Origin: Nitrospira sp.
Lineage (GTDB): Bacteria > Nitrospirota > Nitrospiria > Nitrospirales > Nitrospiraceae
Assembly: GCA_019636835.1 (NCBI GenBank)
Contig: JAHBWU010000001.1
Coordinates: forward strand, 89,206-153,205
Reading direction: 5' to 3'
DNA: 64,000 nucleotides
Shown here: one piece after another, positions 16,318 through 28,200 of the stretch
Layout: every line of letters starts with the position of its first letter
How positions within the stretch are numbered: position 1 is the first letter of the stretch
Notes under the pieces: generated by a model
What the model saw: only the letters and a program-made list of their open reading frames with translations
The model's database searches: none
Told to the model about the DNA's origin: nothing
Position numbers and translations under genes: made by a program

Positions 16318-17724
16318 ATGACCGTTCATGTAGATGAGATGAGGAAGATGTTCCCGACGAAGCCACACTCTAAGGTGGAGGAGAGGGAAAACAATCCATA
16401 TCTGGAGCGACAGGCGGGACGGGAGTCGAACGCCCGCAGTTATCCAAGACGATTGCCGTTGGCGCTCAGCAAGGCCAAGGGCATCTACGTTCAGGATACC
16501 GACGATCGCACGTACATCGATTGTCTCGCGGGGGCCGGAGCGCTGACGTTGGGCCACAACCATCCCGTCGTCTTGGATGCCATCCAACAATTGTTGCAGG
16601 AAGGCGTCCCCTTCCAGACATTGGATCTGACGACACCGGTCAAAGACCGCTTTGTCGATGCGCTCTTCGGCGCACTGCCGAAAGCGTTCGCGGAAGACGC
16701 GCGGATTCAGTTTTGCGGTCCATCCGGAGCCGACGCGGTGGAAGCCGCCGTCAAGCTGGTGAAGACGGCAACCGGACGCCGGACGATTCTGTCGTTTCAC
16801 GGTGCCTATCACGGGATGACGCACGGCGGCATGGCGCTGACGGGACATCTGTCACCGAAAGCTGCCGTCAGTGGCCTGATGCCGGATGTCCAGTTCCTTC
16901 CGTACCCCTACGATTACCGTTGTCCATTCGGCGTCGGTGGTGAGGAGGGACATCGGCTGTCCAGCACCTATATCGAGCGGTTACTCGACGATCCGAACAG
17001 CGGTGTCGTATCACCGGCAGGTGTGATCCTGGAAGTGGTTCAGGGGGAGGGAGGCGTGATTCCCTCGCCTGATGCCTGGCTCAGGGACATTCGGCGGATC
17101 ACCAAAGATCGCGACATTCCGTTGATCATCGATGAGATTCAGACTGGTCTGGGACGCACCGGTTCGTTGTTTGCGTTCGAACGGGCCGGGATCATTCCTG
17201 ACGTCCTGGTGTTGTCCAAGGCGATTGGAGGCGGGTTGCCGTTGAGCGTGGTGGTGTATCAGGCTGAATTGGATCAGTGGCTGCCGGGAGCGCATGCCGG
17301 CACGTTCCGCGGAAACCAGATGGCTATGACGGCGGGAGCGGCCACCATCGAGTTCGTTCGCACTCATCGTCTCGATCAGCACGCTCAGATCATGGGAGAG
17401 CGGCTGTTGGCGCATCTACGCAATGCCCAGACATCGTTGCGCAGCTTCGGCGACGTGCGCGGACGCGGTTTGATGATCGGTGTCGAAATCGTCAATGCCG
17501 ACGGGCGTCCCGACACTGGAGGATCCTATCCCGCGGCCCCGGAACTTGCGAAAAAGATTCAGTCTCAGGCCCTCAATCGCGGTTTGATCCTCGAATTAGG
17601 CGGACGCAACGGCTGCGTGGTGCGATTCCTGTCGCCGCTCATCGTCACGGCGGAGGAAATGGACACGATTGCGTCCATTTTCTGCGAAGCGGCTCGAGCT
17701 GCGGAGCAAGAGTCACGCGTATGA
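16318..17724 (+). CDS. Class III aminotransferase, diaminobutyrate--2-oxoglutarate type (PvdH/Dat-like)
   Basis: This 468-aa PLP enzyme has the class III hallmarks: GPSGADAVEAAVKL, FHGAYHGMTHG, IIDEIQTGLGRTG and the PLP lysine K301 in VLSKAIGGGLPLS. The N-terminal NPYLERQAGRESNARSYPR region resembles PvdH and Dat. These make L-2,4-diaminobutyrate from aspartate semialdehyde with glutamate as donor. This fits the cluster, where five A domains carry the Dab-type specificity pattern. An EctB-type role is possible from the family, but no ectA or ectC lies nearby. AGGAAGGAG (16303-16311) precedes the ATG. It overlaps the next gene by ATGA. Confidence 0.88.
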   Translation: MTVHVDEMRKMFPTKPHSKVEERENNPYLERQAGRESNARSYPRRLPLALSKAKGIYVQDTDDRTYIDCLAGAGALTLGHNHPVVLDAIQQLLQEGVPFQTLDLTTPVKDRFVDALFGALPKAFAEDARIQFCGPSGADAVEAAVKLVKTATGRRTILSFHGAYHGMTHGGMALTGHLSPKAAVSGLMPDVQFLPYPYDYRCPFGVGGEEGHRLSSTYIERLLDDPNSGVVSPAGVILEVVQGEGGVIPSPDAWLRDIRRITKDRDIPLIIDEIQTGLGRTGSLFAFERAGIIPDVLVLSKAIGGGLPLSVVVYQAELDQWLPGAHAGTFRGNQMAMTAGAATIEFVRTHRLDQHAQIMGERLLAHLRNAQTSLRSFGDVRGRGLMIGVEIVNADGRPDTGGSYPAAPELAKKIQSQALNRGLILELGGRNGCVVRFLSPLIVTAEEMDTIASIFCEAARAAEQESRV

Positions 17725-20162
17725 AGCGATTTGTTCGCTTATTGGCCATCGTCCTCTTACTTATTGCTGCAGGTATCGGGTACGCCATGATGACGATTCG
17801 GGCGTCATTGCCGGTTTTGGACGGTAAACTGAACCTGAACGGCCTGCACGAGCCGGTCACCGTCACTTCGGATGCCTACGGTATCCCGACCATTACGGCC
17901 GGTTCACGAGGAGATGCGATCCGCGCCTTCGGTTACATCACCGCACGCGACCGGCTGTTCCAAATGGATCTCATGCGCCGTACCGGCGCAGGACGGCTGG
18001 CCGAGATTTTCGGCGAGACGATGCGCCAAACTGATCTTAAGCAGCGGACTTTTGGATTCAGTGGGGCAGCCGGCGCCATTGCTGCGCGGCTGCCTCAAGA
18101 TCAACGAGATGTCCTCGAAGCCTATACGGAAGGGGTGAACGAGTATTTGTCTCAGATGGAGAACCTGCCGTTCGAATTCTTGCTGCTCGGCTATAGACCT
18201 GATTTCTGGAAGGTCGAGGACAGTCTTCTCATCTTGCTTGGAATCTTCCAGATGCTGAGCGGGACAGAGGACGATGAGCGGATGCGGACGGTGATGGAGC
18301 AGACGTTGCCTTTCGAAGTCGTCACGTTTCTCGTTCCGGACAGCGATCTTTATACGGAAGCGTTGTTAAATGGGAAGTCTCATATTTCTGTCCGGTCGCC
18401 CATTCCTGTGCAGGCACTGGCGGCCTTACGACGGCCGGTCGATCAGATACAAGCCCGAAGGACGACCATGGTCCGTTTCGACAGGACTGGATTGGGGTCG
18501 AACGGATGGGCTGTGCATGGCTCCAAGACGGCGAATGGACGATCCATTCTCGCAAACGACATGCATTTGGATATGGCTATTCCCAACTTCTGGTACCGCG
18601 CCGAGCTTCGATACGGGCAGATCAGGCTGACCGGTGTTGCGGTTCCAGGCGTTCCGGTCGTCGTTGCGGGTACGAACGGCTTTGTGGCTTGGGGCGTGAC
18701 GAATGTCGAAGGAGATTTTTTGGACCTTGTGCGCTTGGAGATCAATCCCGCCGATTCAAATGAGTACAAGACTTCTGAAGGATGGAAACTATTCACGAAC
18801 AGGCGGGAAGTCATCACGGTCAAGGGCGCTCAGGAGTCCGTGGCAGAGGTCAAAGAAACGATCTGGGGTCCGGTGTCACAGGATCTTCTAATGAAGGGGC
18901 CTGTGGCCGTTCGCTGGACCGCACTCGATCCGGAAGCCGTTGATCTCGGACAACTTGCTATGGATCGGGTCCGGTCGGTGGGCGAGGCCATAGCTGTGAT
19001 GAACCGTGCCGGCGGTCCTGCCAATAATGTCATTCTCGCCGACAGAGATGGCCATATTGCCTGGACCTACACGGGTAAGATTCCCGTACGCCGAGGATTT
19101 AACGGATCAGTCAGTGTTTCCTGGGCAGATGGCCGCTTTGGATGGACGGGATATGTGTCTCCGGAAGCACTCCCAAAAATTTCAGACCCTCCGTCGGGGT
19201 TTGTCGTCAGCGCGAATCAACGGATGCTGGATGCCTCCTATCCTTACGTGGTCGGCCATTCTTTTGTTAATGGGTATCGCGCGTTCAGAATCTCCGAGCA
19301 ACTGGAGGCCATGACGAATATACGGGAGCGAGACCTGTTTGACCTGCAGTTAGATTCGACAAGCCATTTCTATGAGTTCTACAGGAAACTTGCGCTCGGG
19401 CTTTTAACGGATACAGTCATTCAACGTAAACCATCTCTGGCAAAAGCTCGGGACGTCTTCGAAGGCTGGAATGGAAAGGCCGATGCCGACAGCCGGGGTT
19501 TCGCGCTTGTGGTCCGTTTTCGCCACGTCCTCTCACGGTCGGTGTTTGCTCCTTATTTGTCCTCCTGTCGAGAGCGTGACGCGCAATTCAGCTACGATGG
19601 CGATCAGGATACCCCGTTGCGTGAGCTCCTGACGGCGCAAATTTCTGAACTGAATCCAGATCCCGACCATTTCCCCAGTTGGTCGGAGTTTCTTCTGAAC
19701 GCGGTAGAGCAGACTGTCCGGGAGTTGGAAGCGGAACATCCTTCCGTTCCACTGACCGAGCTGACGTGGGGACAACAGAATCGTGTAAAGGTAGAGCATC
19801 CTCTCGGCGGGGCACTGCCAGGACTGGGGTCCATCCTGAACATGCCGGATGAACCTGCGTCGGGATGCGGGCAGTGCGTTCGGGTGATGCAGGATGGCCT
19901 CGGAGCAAGTCAGAGGCTCGTGATGTCTCCTGGCCATCAAGGCGATGGCATTCTTCATATGCCGGGTGGACAGTCCGGGCATCCATTCTCCCCTCACTAT
20001 CGAGATCAGCAACACTACTGGAGTAATGGACTGCCGCTTCCATTCCTGGCTGGTACTCCCGTTCATACCCTGACGCTGGTCCCACTTTCCCAAACGGCAT
20101 CGATGGTCGGACAGCAACAGATATCCACCGAACGTCAATTTCACCAGGAGGAGGAACGATGA
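17721..20162 (+). CDS. Penicillin-acylase-family N-terminal-nucleophile hydrolase (PvdQ-like siderophore acylase)
   Basis: The 813-aa precursor has a signal or anchor segment ([19 protein letters not shown]) and the Ntn-hydrolase layout: alpha chain with SDAYGIPTI and [20 protein letters not shown], then the auto-cleavage site G-S260-N-G-W followed by ANDMHL. Ser260 should become the N-terminal nucleophile of the beta chain. PvdQ removes the fatty acid from the pyoverdine precursor in the periplasm and also cleaves acyl-homoserine lactones. Next to a FAAL-loaded NRPS and a PvdE-like exporter, a maturation role is the best reading. The frame is open upstream to 17277, but the start chosen here gives a proper signal peptide and an ATGA overlap with the aminotransferase. 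Confidence 0.87.
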   Translation: MKRFVRLLAIVLLLIAAGIGYAMMTIRASLPVLDGKLNLNGLHEPVTVTSDAYGIPTITAGSRGDAIRAFGYITARDRLFQMDLMRRTGAGRLAEIFGETMRQTDLKQRTFGFSGAAGAIAARLPQDQRDVLEAYTEGVNEYLSQMENLPFEFLLLGYRPDFWKVEDSLLILLGIFQMLSGTEDDERMRTVMEQTLPFEVVTFLVPDSDLYTEALLNGKSHISVRSPIPVQALAALRRPVDQIQARRTTMVRFDRTGLGSNGWAVHGSKTANGRSILANDMHLDMAIPNFWYRAELRYGQIRLTGVAVPGVPVVVAGTNGFVAWGVTNVEGDFLDLVRLEINPADSNEYKTSEGWKLFTNRREVITVKGAQESVAEVKETIWGPVSQDLLMKGPVAVRWTALDPEAVDLGQLAMDRVRSVGEAIAVMNRAGGPANNVILADRDGHIAWTYTGKIPVRRGFNGSVSVSWADGRFGWTGYVSPEALPKISDPPSGFVVSANQRMLDASYPYVVGHSFVNGYRAFRISEQLEAMTNIRERDLFDLQLDSTSHFYEFYRKLALGLLTDTVIQRKPSLAKARDVFEGWNGKADADSRGFALVVRFRHVLSRSVFAPYLSSCRERDAQFSYDGDQDTPLRELLTAQISELNPDPDHFPSWSEFLLNAVEQTVRELEAEHPSVPLTELTWGQQNRVKVEHPLGGALPGLGSILNMPDEPASGCGQCVRVMQDGLGASQRLVMSPGHQGDGILHMPGGQSGHPFSPHYRDQQHYWSNGLPLPFLAGTPVHTLTLVPLSQTASMVGQQQISTERQFHQEEER

Positions 20163-20401
20163 ACAGCGAAGAACGCGAAGATACGACCGTGTACAAAGTC
20201 GTCGTGAATCATGAAGAGCAATACTCGATCTGGCCATCCTATCGCGAGAACCCGTTGGGCTGGAGAGACGAGGGGAAAACCGGACTTAAGGCAGAATGTC
20301 TCGCCCATATCGCGGAGATCTGGACCGACATGCGTCCGTTGAGTTTGAGGAAATGGATGGAGGAACAGGCAACCGCAGGAAAGTCGACATCCTCATGCTG
20401 A
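20159..20401 (+). CDS. mbtH: MbtH-family NRPS accessory protein
   Basis: This 80-aa protein shows the family core: [47 protein letters not shown]. MbtH proteins bind A domains and are often needed for their folding or activity. A single copy here probably serves the A domains of this cluster. It overlaps the acylase stop (ATGA), has a strong GGAGGAGG-type site just upstream, and overlaps the thioesterase start. Confidence 0.96.
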   Translation: MNSEEREDTTVYKVVVNHEEQYSIWPSYRENPLGWRDEGKTGLKAECLAHIAEIWTDMRPLSLRKWMEEQATAGKSTSSC

Positions 20402-21162
20402 CCGCCTCACGCCTATCTCCATGGATTATCACCCCGCGGCCTGTCACCTCGGGAATGCGTTTAATTTGTTTCCCCTATGCAGGCGGCGGAGCCTCCGTGT
20501 TTCGAAGCTGGGCGGACAGTGAGTTCCTGACGGACGTCGAAGTCTGCGCCGTCCAGCTTCCCGGGCGGGAGACTAGGATGACCGAGCCGCCTGTCGGTGA
20601 TGTGCGTCGGCTGGTGTCCATGCTGTGCGAGGCATTGGAACCCTATCTCGACCGACCGTTCGTCTTTTTCGGTCACAGCATCGGCGCGCTGGTGAGTTTT
20701 GAATTGGTCCGCGAGTTGCGCCGGACCCGGGGAATCGAACCAAGCTATCTGTTCGTGTCCGGTTGTCCGGCTCCACATCTCACGGATTCAGAGCGCATCT
20801 GCGATCTGCCTGAGGATGAATTTCTTGAACGGGTGGGTCGGTTCAACGGGACTCCGCCGGAAGTTCTCAATCATCCGGAACTGATGCAGTTGATGCTCCC
20901 CGCGCTGCGCGCCGACTTTTCGCTTCGCGATCGATATGTCTACCGTGAAGAGCCGCCGTTGGACTGTCCCATCATCGCGTTCGGAGGGATGAGCGACAAA
21001 CATGTGAACGGTGTCGTATTGGGAAGCTGGCGGCAACATACTCGCGAGCGATTTCAATTGTGGCTCTTTCAAGGAGATCATTTCTTCCTGCGGAGCGCGC
21101 AGGGGCCGCTCCTGGAGGTTCTCTCCTCGGCGTTATCCCGATATCGAGAGGTTGTGCGATGA
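20395..21162 (+). CDS. Type II thioesterase (NRPS/PKS editing)
   Basis: This 255-aa alpha/beta hydrolase has the triad S95 (GHSIG), D201 (GGMSDKH) and H229 (GDHFF), and the N-terminal [18 protein letters not shown] typical of external thioesterases. Such enzymes clear misprimed or stalled carrier proteins. I choose ATG 20395, which overlaps the MbtH stop, over the upstream in-frame ATG at 20296, which would lie deep inside mbtH. Confidence 0.92.
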   Translation: MLTASRLSPWIITPRPVTSGMRLICFPYAGGGASVFRSWADSEFLTDVEVCAVQLPGRETRMTEPPVGDVRRLVSMLCEALEPYLDRPFVFFGHSIGALVSFELVRELRRTRGIEPSYLFVSGCPAPHLTDSERICDLPEDEFLERVGRFNGTPPEVLNHPELMQLMLPALRADFSLRDRYVYREEPPLDCPIIAFGGMSDKHVNGVVLGSWRQHTRERFQLWLFQGDHFFLRSAQGPLLEVLSSALSRYREVVR

Positions 21163-21202
21163 CGGCCGCAGTCACAGAAAGATTCGTCGCGTCGACGCAT
21201 GT

Positions 21203-21209
21203 GGAGGAG
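21203..21209 (+). promoter_or_regulatory. Ribosome binding site deciding the start of the SyrP-like gene
   Basis: GGAGGAG lies four bases before ATG 21214. The upstream in-frame ATG at 21199 would place this site inside the coding sequence, so 21214 is preferred. Confidence 0.6.
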
Positions 21210-21213
21210 TTTG

Positions 21214-22239
21214 ATGCACGTCAATCACAATAATACTGCGCCGATACCCGTAGAGGAAACCTGTGGAAAAGCCGTCGGTCAGCCGGCTTGCCGGGTGAGT
21301 TACTTGGCGACGGATACCGAGTTTCCTGTCGTCGTCAGTCCCACAGAAAATCATTCGTTAATCGAACACCGAGACGTGATTGAGCAGATGGTGAGCACGC
21401 ATCTTTTGACCGTCGGAGGTTTGCTGTTCAGAGGGTTTCCTATCGAATCGACGGCGGACTTCGAAACATTGGTCAAGATGATCTCACCTGACCTGGCCTC
21501 CTACGAATTTGGATCGACGCCACGGTCGCAGGTCCACAATCAGATTTATACGTCCACGGAATATCCTCCTCATCAACACATTCCGCTGCACAACGAACAG
21601 GCATACACCACCGAATGGCCGATGAAGATCTGGTTTTATTGCGCGCAAGTGTCGCCGGAAGGGGGCTACACGCCGATCGCGGACAGCCGCCAGGTGTATC
21701 GGCACATTCCCGTCCGCATCAGAGAGCGGTTCATCGAGAAGGGTGTGATGTATGTGCGCAACTACGGGAACGGGCTCGACGTGCCCTGGACCAAGGTTTT
21801 CAACACCACGGACCGTCGAGCCGTGGAACGGTTCTGTCGTACGGCAGGGATCGCCTATGAATGGAAGCCGGATGGAGAACTCCGCACCCGCCAGGTTTGT
21901 CAGGCCGTCGCCGTCCATCCCCGCACCAATGAAACGGTCTGGTTCAACCAAGCGCATCTGTTCCATGTCTCGAATTTGGAGCCGGCCGTCCGCGAGGCGT
22001 TGCTGTCCGTGGTCAGTGAGGCGGATCTGCCTCGGCAGGCCTGTTACGGGGACGGAACCGCGATCGAGACGGCTGTGTTGGATGAAATTCGGGACGCCTA
22101 TCAATGCCAGGCCGTCCAGTTTCCGTGGCAAGAAGGCGACGTGCTGATGTTGGACAACATGCTGGCGGCCCATGGGCGCACCCCGTTCAAGGGGCCGAGA
22201 AAAATTTTGGTGGCGATGGCCGAATCGAGCAAGGGTTGA
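21214..22239 (+). CDS. SyrP-like Fe(II)/2-oxoglutarate dioxygenase, probable aspartyl beta-hydroxylase
   Basis: This 341-aa TauD-superfamily enzyme carries the metal triad H126-x-E128 (LHNEQAYT) and H320 (DNMLAAHGRTPF), with the 2-oxoglutarate-binding Arg in GPRKILVAM. SyrP and its relatives hydroxylate aspartate at the beta carbon while it is bound to a carrier protein. Two A domains downstream carry a near-perfect Asp code, so this enzyme probably acts on one of them. A second hydroxylase of the same family is fused to the NRPS at 36701-45595. It overlaps no neighbour but sits 12 bases before the next NRPS start. Confidence 0.88.
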   Translation: MHVNHNNTAPIPVEETCGKAVGQPACRVSYLATDTEFPVVVSPTENHSLIEHRDVIEQMVSTHLLTVGGLLFRGFPIESTADFETLVKMISPDLASYEFGSTPRSQVHNQIYTSTEYPPHQHIPLHNEQAYTTEWPMKIWFYCAQVSPEGGYTPIADSRQVYRHIPVRIRERFIEKGVMYVRNYGNGLDVPWTKVFNTTDRRAVERFCRTAGIAYEWKPDGELRTRQVCQAVAVHPRTNETVWFNQAHLFHVSNLEPAVREALLSVVSEADLPRQACYGDGTAIETAVLDEIRDAYQCQAVQFPWQEGDVLMLDNMLAAHGRTPFKGPRKILVAMAESSKG

Positions 22240-22250
22240 CGGTGGGACCG

Positions 22251-25200
22251 ATGCAATCCGACACACTCATTAACGGTGCGACGGCGCCGGCCGGACCTCA
22301 ATCGAATGCGGACGTATTTCCTGCCAGTTTTGCGCAACAACGATTGTGGTTTCTCTCGCAGCTGGAACCGGACAGCGCTTCGTACAATACGGCGCTGGCG
22401 GTCCGGCTGCGAGGCCCGCTCAACCGTGAGGCGACGGCGCAGAGCCTCAACGAAATAGTCCGGCGGCATGAAGTTCTCCGCACGACTTTCGACGAGATTG
22501 ACGGCGAGTTGGTGCAAGTCATCGCCGAAGACCGTCCGATGGACTTGCCGGTGGTGGATTTTAGTCTCGAGCCGCCGTCCGAGCGCCAAGCCTTGGCAAC
22601 CGTGGCGGCCAGGGCGGAAGCGCATCGCCTGTTCGATCTGCGCACCGGACCCTTGATGCGTATGCGCCTGCTCAAGCTGGGGCCACGGGATTACGTATTG
22701 GTCATCACGTTGCACCATATCGTCTGTGACGGGTGGTCGTCGCAGATTCTCGCGCGGGAATTCGTGACTCTCTATGAAGCGTTCGATGCGGGCCTGCCGT
22801 CGCCACTGCCTTCGTTACCGATTCAATATGCGGATTACGCGGTCTGGCAGCGCGGATGGTTGCAAGGGTCGGTGATTGAAGAGCGACTGGCCTATTGGAA
22901 AGAGAAGTTGAAAGGAAGACTGCCGGTCCTCGACCTACCGACGGACCGTCCGCGCCCAGCCGTGCAGAGCGACCGAGGCGCACGGCTTCCCTTTTCAGTG
23001 TCGCGTGTCCTGACCGATCGGCTGCATGCGCTTAGTCGCCGGCAGGGCGCGACGCTGTTCATGACGCTTGCCGCGGCCTTCCAGGTGTTTCTGATGCGGT
23101 ATAGCGGCCTCGACGATTTTTGTCTTGGCACGCCTGTCGCGAACCGGCTGAAGCGGGAGACGGAGTCGTTGATCGGCTTCTTCGCCAATACGCTCGTCCT
23201 CCGGACGGACCTCTCGGGCAACCCCACATTCATCGATCTGCTGGCGCGCGTACAGGAAACGGTCCTGGGCGCGCAGGCGCACCAAGATTTGCCGTTCGAG
23301 CAACTGGTGGATGCGCTGCAGCCGATCCGTGCGCTCAGCCATACGCCGCTGTTCCAGGTGATGTTTGCGCTGCAGACTTCACTCGCCCGGACGTTGGCCA
23401 TCACGTCGCTGGAGGTCAGCGCGATGGAGTTGGATGCGGGAGGCGCCAAGTTCGATCTGTCGCTCGACATGACGGAGGACGAGACCGGACTGGACAGCGC
23501 GTTTGAGTACAACCAGGATCTCTTCGATCAGAAAACCGTCGGCAGGATGGCAATCCATCTGCAGCAGCTTCTGGAAAGCATCGTCGATAACCCACAGGCG
23601 CATCTCAGTGAACTCACCATACTGACGGCGGCCGAGCGTCGAAAGATTCTGATCGAGTGGAACGACACCTCGATTCCAGGCTCTGCCGATGGTCAGGTTG
23701 CCCGCCTCTTTGAAGCGCAGGCGGCGCGATCGCCGGAGGCCGTGGCCGTTGCCTGTGGCGAAGAAACGCTCAGCTATCGCGCTTTGAACGACCGCACTGA
23801 TCGAATTGCCCGCGCGCTCTCGATTGCCGGTGTCGGCTGCGAGACCGTCGTCGCTGTGCTCGGCGAGCGGAGCATCGACTACGTGGCCATGATGGTGGGC
23901 CTGTGGAAGTGTGGCGGAGTCTACCTGCCGCTTGATCCCGGACATCCGTCGTCACGATGGACGTCCATTCTCGAAGGGAGCCGGGCTTCTATAGTGCTGA
24001 CGACTGAGGCATGGAAGTCCAAGGCACAGGACATGATCGCTCAGCTGCCACAGTCCACGCGGCCTGTGATGCTTACGGTCGAGGCTTGTCTTTCAGAAAG
24101 GCCGGCTCTGCTGAGGGAGCGAGCCGCATGGCCATCCGCGAAGTTGGCCTATGTGATCTACACGAGTGGGTCGACCGGTGTCCCGAAGGGAGCGATGGTG
24201 ACCGAGCGGGGTCTGGTCAATCATCTTCGCAGCAAGATTTCCATGCTCCGGCTTGACCCGACCGACATCATTGCACAAACCGCTTCCCAAGGGTTCGACA
24301 TTTCGGTGTGGCAGCTCACGGCCGCGCTCCTCTGCGGCGCCCGCACCCTCATCGTGCCCGATGAAGTCGCCCGCGATCCGGAGCAACTGCTCCGCTACAT
24401 CGCCGCGCAGGGAGTGACCGTCCTCGAAACAGTCCCGGCTTTGCTGCAAGGTGTGCTCGACAGCGCTGCCACGGCCGGAACCGACGCACCGGCATTGGCT
24501 CGACTGCGATGGCTCTTGCCTACCGGAGAAGCGCTGCCGCCGGCGTTGATCCGGCGATGGTTTGAGCGATACCGCCATGTGCCGCTGGTCAATGCCTATG
24601 GACCGGCCGAATGCGCCGATGATGTCGCCATGGCTACGATTACGGCACCACCGGACCAAACCTATACTCATGCTCCAATCGGCAAGCCGATCGCCAACCT
24701 ACGTGGCTATGTCGTAGACGACTGGCTGGAACCGGTGCCGATCGGCGCCGCGGGCGGACTGTGTGTTGCGGGAGCCGGCGTCGGCCGCGGCTATCTCCAC
24801 GATCCGGTCAGAACAGCCGAGGCGTTCGTGCCTGATCCGTTTTCCAATGAACCGGGCGCGCGACTCTATCGGACAGGCGACCGCGTCCGTCATCGTCCGG
24901 ACGGGACGATGGAGTTTCTCGGACGCCGGGATCATCAAGTCAAAATCCGTGGTGTGCGCATTGAGTTGGGTGAAATCGAATCGCGTTTGCAGGCTCATCC
25001 AGACGTTCGCGAAGCGGTGGCTGTCGTGCGTCAGGACCGTCCGGGACAAAAACGGCTTACGGCCTATGTGGTGCCTCATGACGGTGCGTCATGCGATTTC
25101 GATATGTTGATCCGGCTGCTGCGCGAGCAATTGCCGGAGCCGATGGTCCCCTCTGCGATTGTCACGCTCCAGGCGGTACCTCGTAACGACAACGGCAAGA

Positions 25201-28200
25201 TCGATCGGCAGGCCTTGCCCGAACCGGACCATGTGACGGCAAAGGAATGGACGGCGGCTCGCACACCGACCGAAGCGCAGTTGGCGGCGGTCTGGGCCGA
25301 GGTGTTGGGGTTGGAGCGTGTCGGCGTGCACGACAATTTCTTCGAGTTGGGCGGGGATTCCATTCTTAGCTTACAGGTGATCTCGCGTGCCAAGGCACAA
25401 GGCCTGCCGCTCACACCGCGACATCTGTTCCAGCATCAGACGGTCGCAGAACTGGCGGAGGCTGCAGGTGGAGGGATTGAAACAGTCGATTCGAAGCCGA
25501 AGCACGGATTACGGACTCAGAGACCGACGGATCCGGCACTGCTGGAAGCCGTGCGGCAATTGTATCCAGCAACCGAAGATGTCTATCCACTCACGCCATT
25601 GCAGCAAGGGTTGCTGTTTCACAGCCTGTACGAGCCGCAATCCGGCGTGTACATCGAGCAGCTGAGTTGTCGTCTCCGCGGCCACCTTGATCATGCCGCA
25701 TTCCTCGATGCATGGCGGATGGTGATCGCACGCTCGACACCGTTCCGCACCGCGTTTGTGTGGCGAGAACTCGACAAGCCCATGCAGGTCCTGTTGCCGG
25801 GTGAGGCGCCGTCCATCATCGAGCTGGATTGGCGCGACGTACCCGAATTCAACCAGAGAGAACGGTTACGGGAATTTCTCCGGAACGATCGGCTGACGGA
25901 CTTCGACCTGACAAAACCGCCGCTGATGCGCCTCGCCTTGATCCGCGTGACAGATGACGCGCGCTACCTCATCTGGACTCATCATCACGTCGTCCTCGAC
26001 GGCTGGTGTCTTCCCATTATTCTGCGTGATCTGTTCGCCTGCTATGCGTTCTTCAAAGGCGGTCCGGATCCGGGCGAGCCGCAGTCGCAACCGTATCGAA
26101 ACTATGTCGCGTGGATTCTCTCTCAAGACCAGACGGCGGCGGAACAGTACTGGCGCAAGACCTTGGCGGGCATCACTTCAGCTACGCCACTTCCGACTGA
26201 TCGTTCGCCGGACGGCACGCAGTCGGATGCCGGCTACGGTATGCATCGATTGACGATCTCAGCCGCCAGAACATCCTCCCTTCATGCCTATGCCTCCAAG
26301 GAACGCATCACGGTCAATACGCTGGTGCAGGGAGCGTGGGCTCTGTTGCTGAGCCGTTACTGTGGCGAAGAAGACGTGCTGTTCGGTACGACGGTGTCGG
26401 GACGGTCCGCGGATGTCCCGGGCATCGAGACGATGCTCGGGCTGTTCATCAATACGCTGCCGCTTCGGGTCGCTGCGTCCCCGGACACCGTTCTGCGAGA
26501 CTGGTTGCGAGGACTGCTGCAGCAGAATGCCGAGTTGCGCCAGTACGAACATATTTCTCTCGCGCAGATCCAGAGCTGGAGTCAGATGCCGCGCGGCACT
26601 CAGCTATTCGACAGCCTCCTGGTCTTCGACAACCATCCGACCGACCAAACATTGGACGATGGCGGTGCCGGTTTGACCGCTCACGATGTCTATCTGGAGG
26701 GACAGACCAATTATCCGTTGACCGTCAATGTCGTGCCGGGCGAATCGCTCTGTTTTCTCTTGTCCTATCAAAAGAAGCGGTTCTCTCCTGAACGCGTGCA
26801 ACGTATCGCCGAGCATCTAGACGTGGTGCTGAGCCAGTTGGTCGCGCAGCCGGACCAGCGCCTATCCGCGATCGGAGTATTGGGGGCGGAGGAGCGGCGG
26901 CAGGTGGTGGAGGAGTGGAACGCGACCGGACGGGCGTATCCGACAGGCGTGACCATGCCGGAATTGATCTACCATTTCGTACAGCGTACCCCACAGGCTG
27001 TGGCGGTACGGCTGGACGACCAGGTGTTGAGCTATGCGGAGTTATGGCGCCGGAGCGCGGCGATGGCCGCCCAGCTGCGGCGGCAGGGGGTCGGGCCCGA
27101 TGTGCTGGTGGGACTCTGCGCCGAACGGTCGCTGGAAATGGTCATCGGCCTGCTGGGCATTATGCAGGCCGGCGGGGCCTACGTGCCGATCGACCCCGGT
27201 TATCCGGCCGAGCGAATCGCCTACATGCTGGCCGACGCAGCACCGTCGGTGCTGCTGACGCAACCGGCTCTGCGGGGACAGCTGCCGCCGTTCGCCGGAG
27301 TGTGTCTCGAACTGTCCGCCTCTGCGACGGAGGAATCTGACCCGGTGGATCTTCCGCCGACGCTGGTGAGACTGAACCATCTGGCCTACATGATCTATAC
27401 GTCCGGCTCCACCGGGCGCCCCAAAGGGGCGGGCAACACGCATGGAGGACTCCTCAATCGGCTGCAGTGGATGCAGGACTATTTCGGCCTGACGCCGGCC
27501 GACCGTGTCTTGCAGAAGACGCCGTTCAGCTTCGATGTGTCGGTGTGGGAGTTTTTCTGGCCTTTGATGACCGGCGCGGAGTTAGTGCTGGCCCTGCCGG
27601 ATGAACACAAGGACGGATTGCGGCTCAAAGAGCGGATCGTCACGCAGCAGATCACGACGCTGCACTTCGTCCCGCCGATGCTGCAGGCGTTTCTCGTGAC
27701 GCCCGGGGTGGAAGCCTGTGCCGGCACATTGCGGCGAGTCATCTGCAGCGGGGAAGCGCTGAGTGACGCGGTCCAGCGGCAGTGTTGGGCGCGCTTGCCG
27801 GGCGTCGAGCTTCACAATCTCTATGGGCCGACGGAAGCGGCGATCGATGTGACGGTATGGTCGTGCGATCCGATTGCTCCTGCCGATCCGGTTCCGATCG
27901 GACGGCCGATCGCCAACACCCAAATCTATATTGTGGATCAGCGAGGGGAGCCGGTCCCCATCGGCGTCCCCGGGGAAGTACAGATCGGCGGTGTGAACGT
28001 GGCGCGCGGCTATCACCGGCGCCCGGCACTGACGGCGGAGCGGTTTGTGCCGGATGTGTTCAGCGCGGAGCCGGGTCGGCGGTTGTATCGGACGGGAGAT
28101 CTCGCGCGGTATCGGCCGGATGGCGCGATCGAGTATCTGGGTCGCCTCGATCATCAGGTGAAGATCCGAGGAGTACGAATCGAACTGGGCGAGATCGAGA

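Noticed and set aside
17277..17720. N-terminal extension of the acylase frame
   Set aside because: This part overlaps the aminotransferase in another frame, gives an arginine-rich non-protein-like sequence, and would bury the signal peptide that begins at 17721.
16318..17724. EctB of an ectoine pathway
   Set aside because: No ectA or ectC neighbours are present, and five Dab-type A domains give a direct use for the product within the operon.
22104..22250. N-terminal extension of the Dab-Ser NRPS frame
   Set aside because: It overlaps the conserved C-terminal part of the SyrP-like gene, and the C domain needs only the sequence after ATG 22251.
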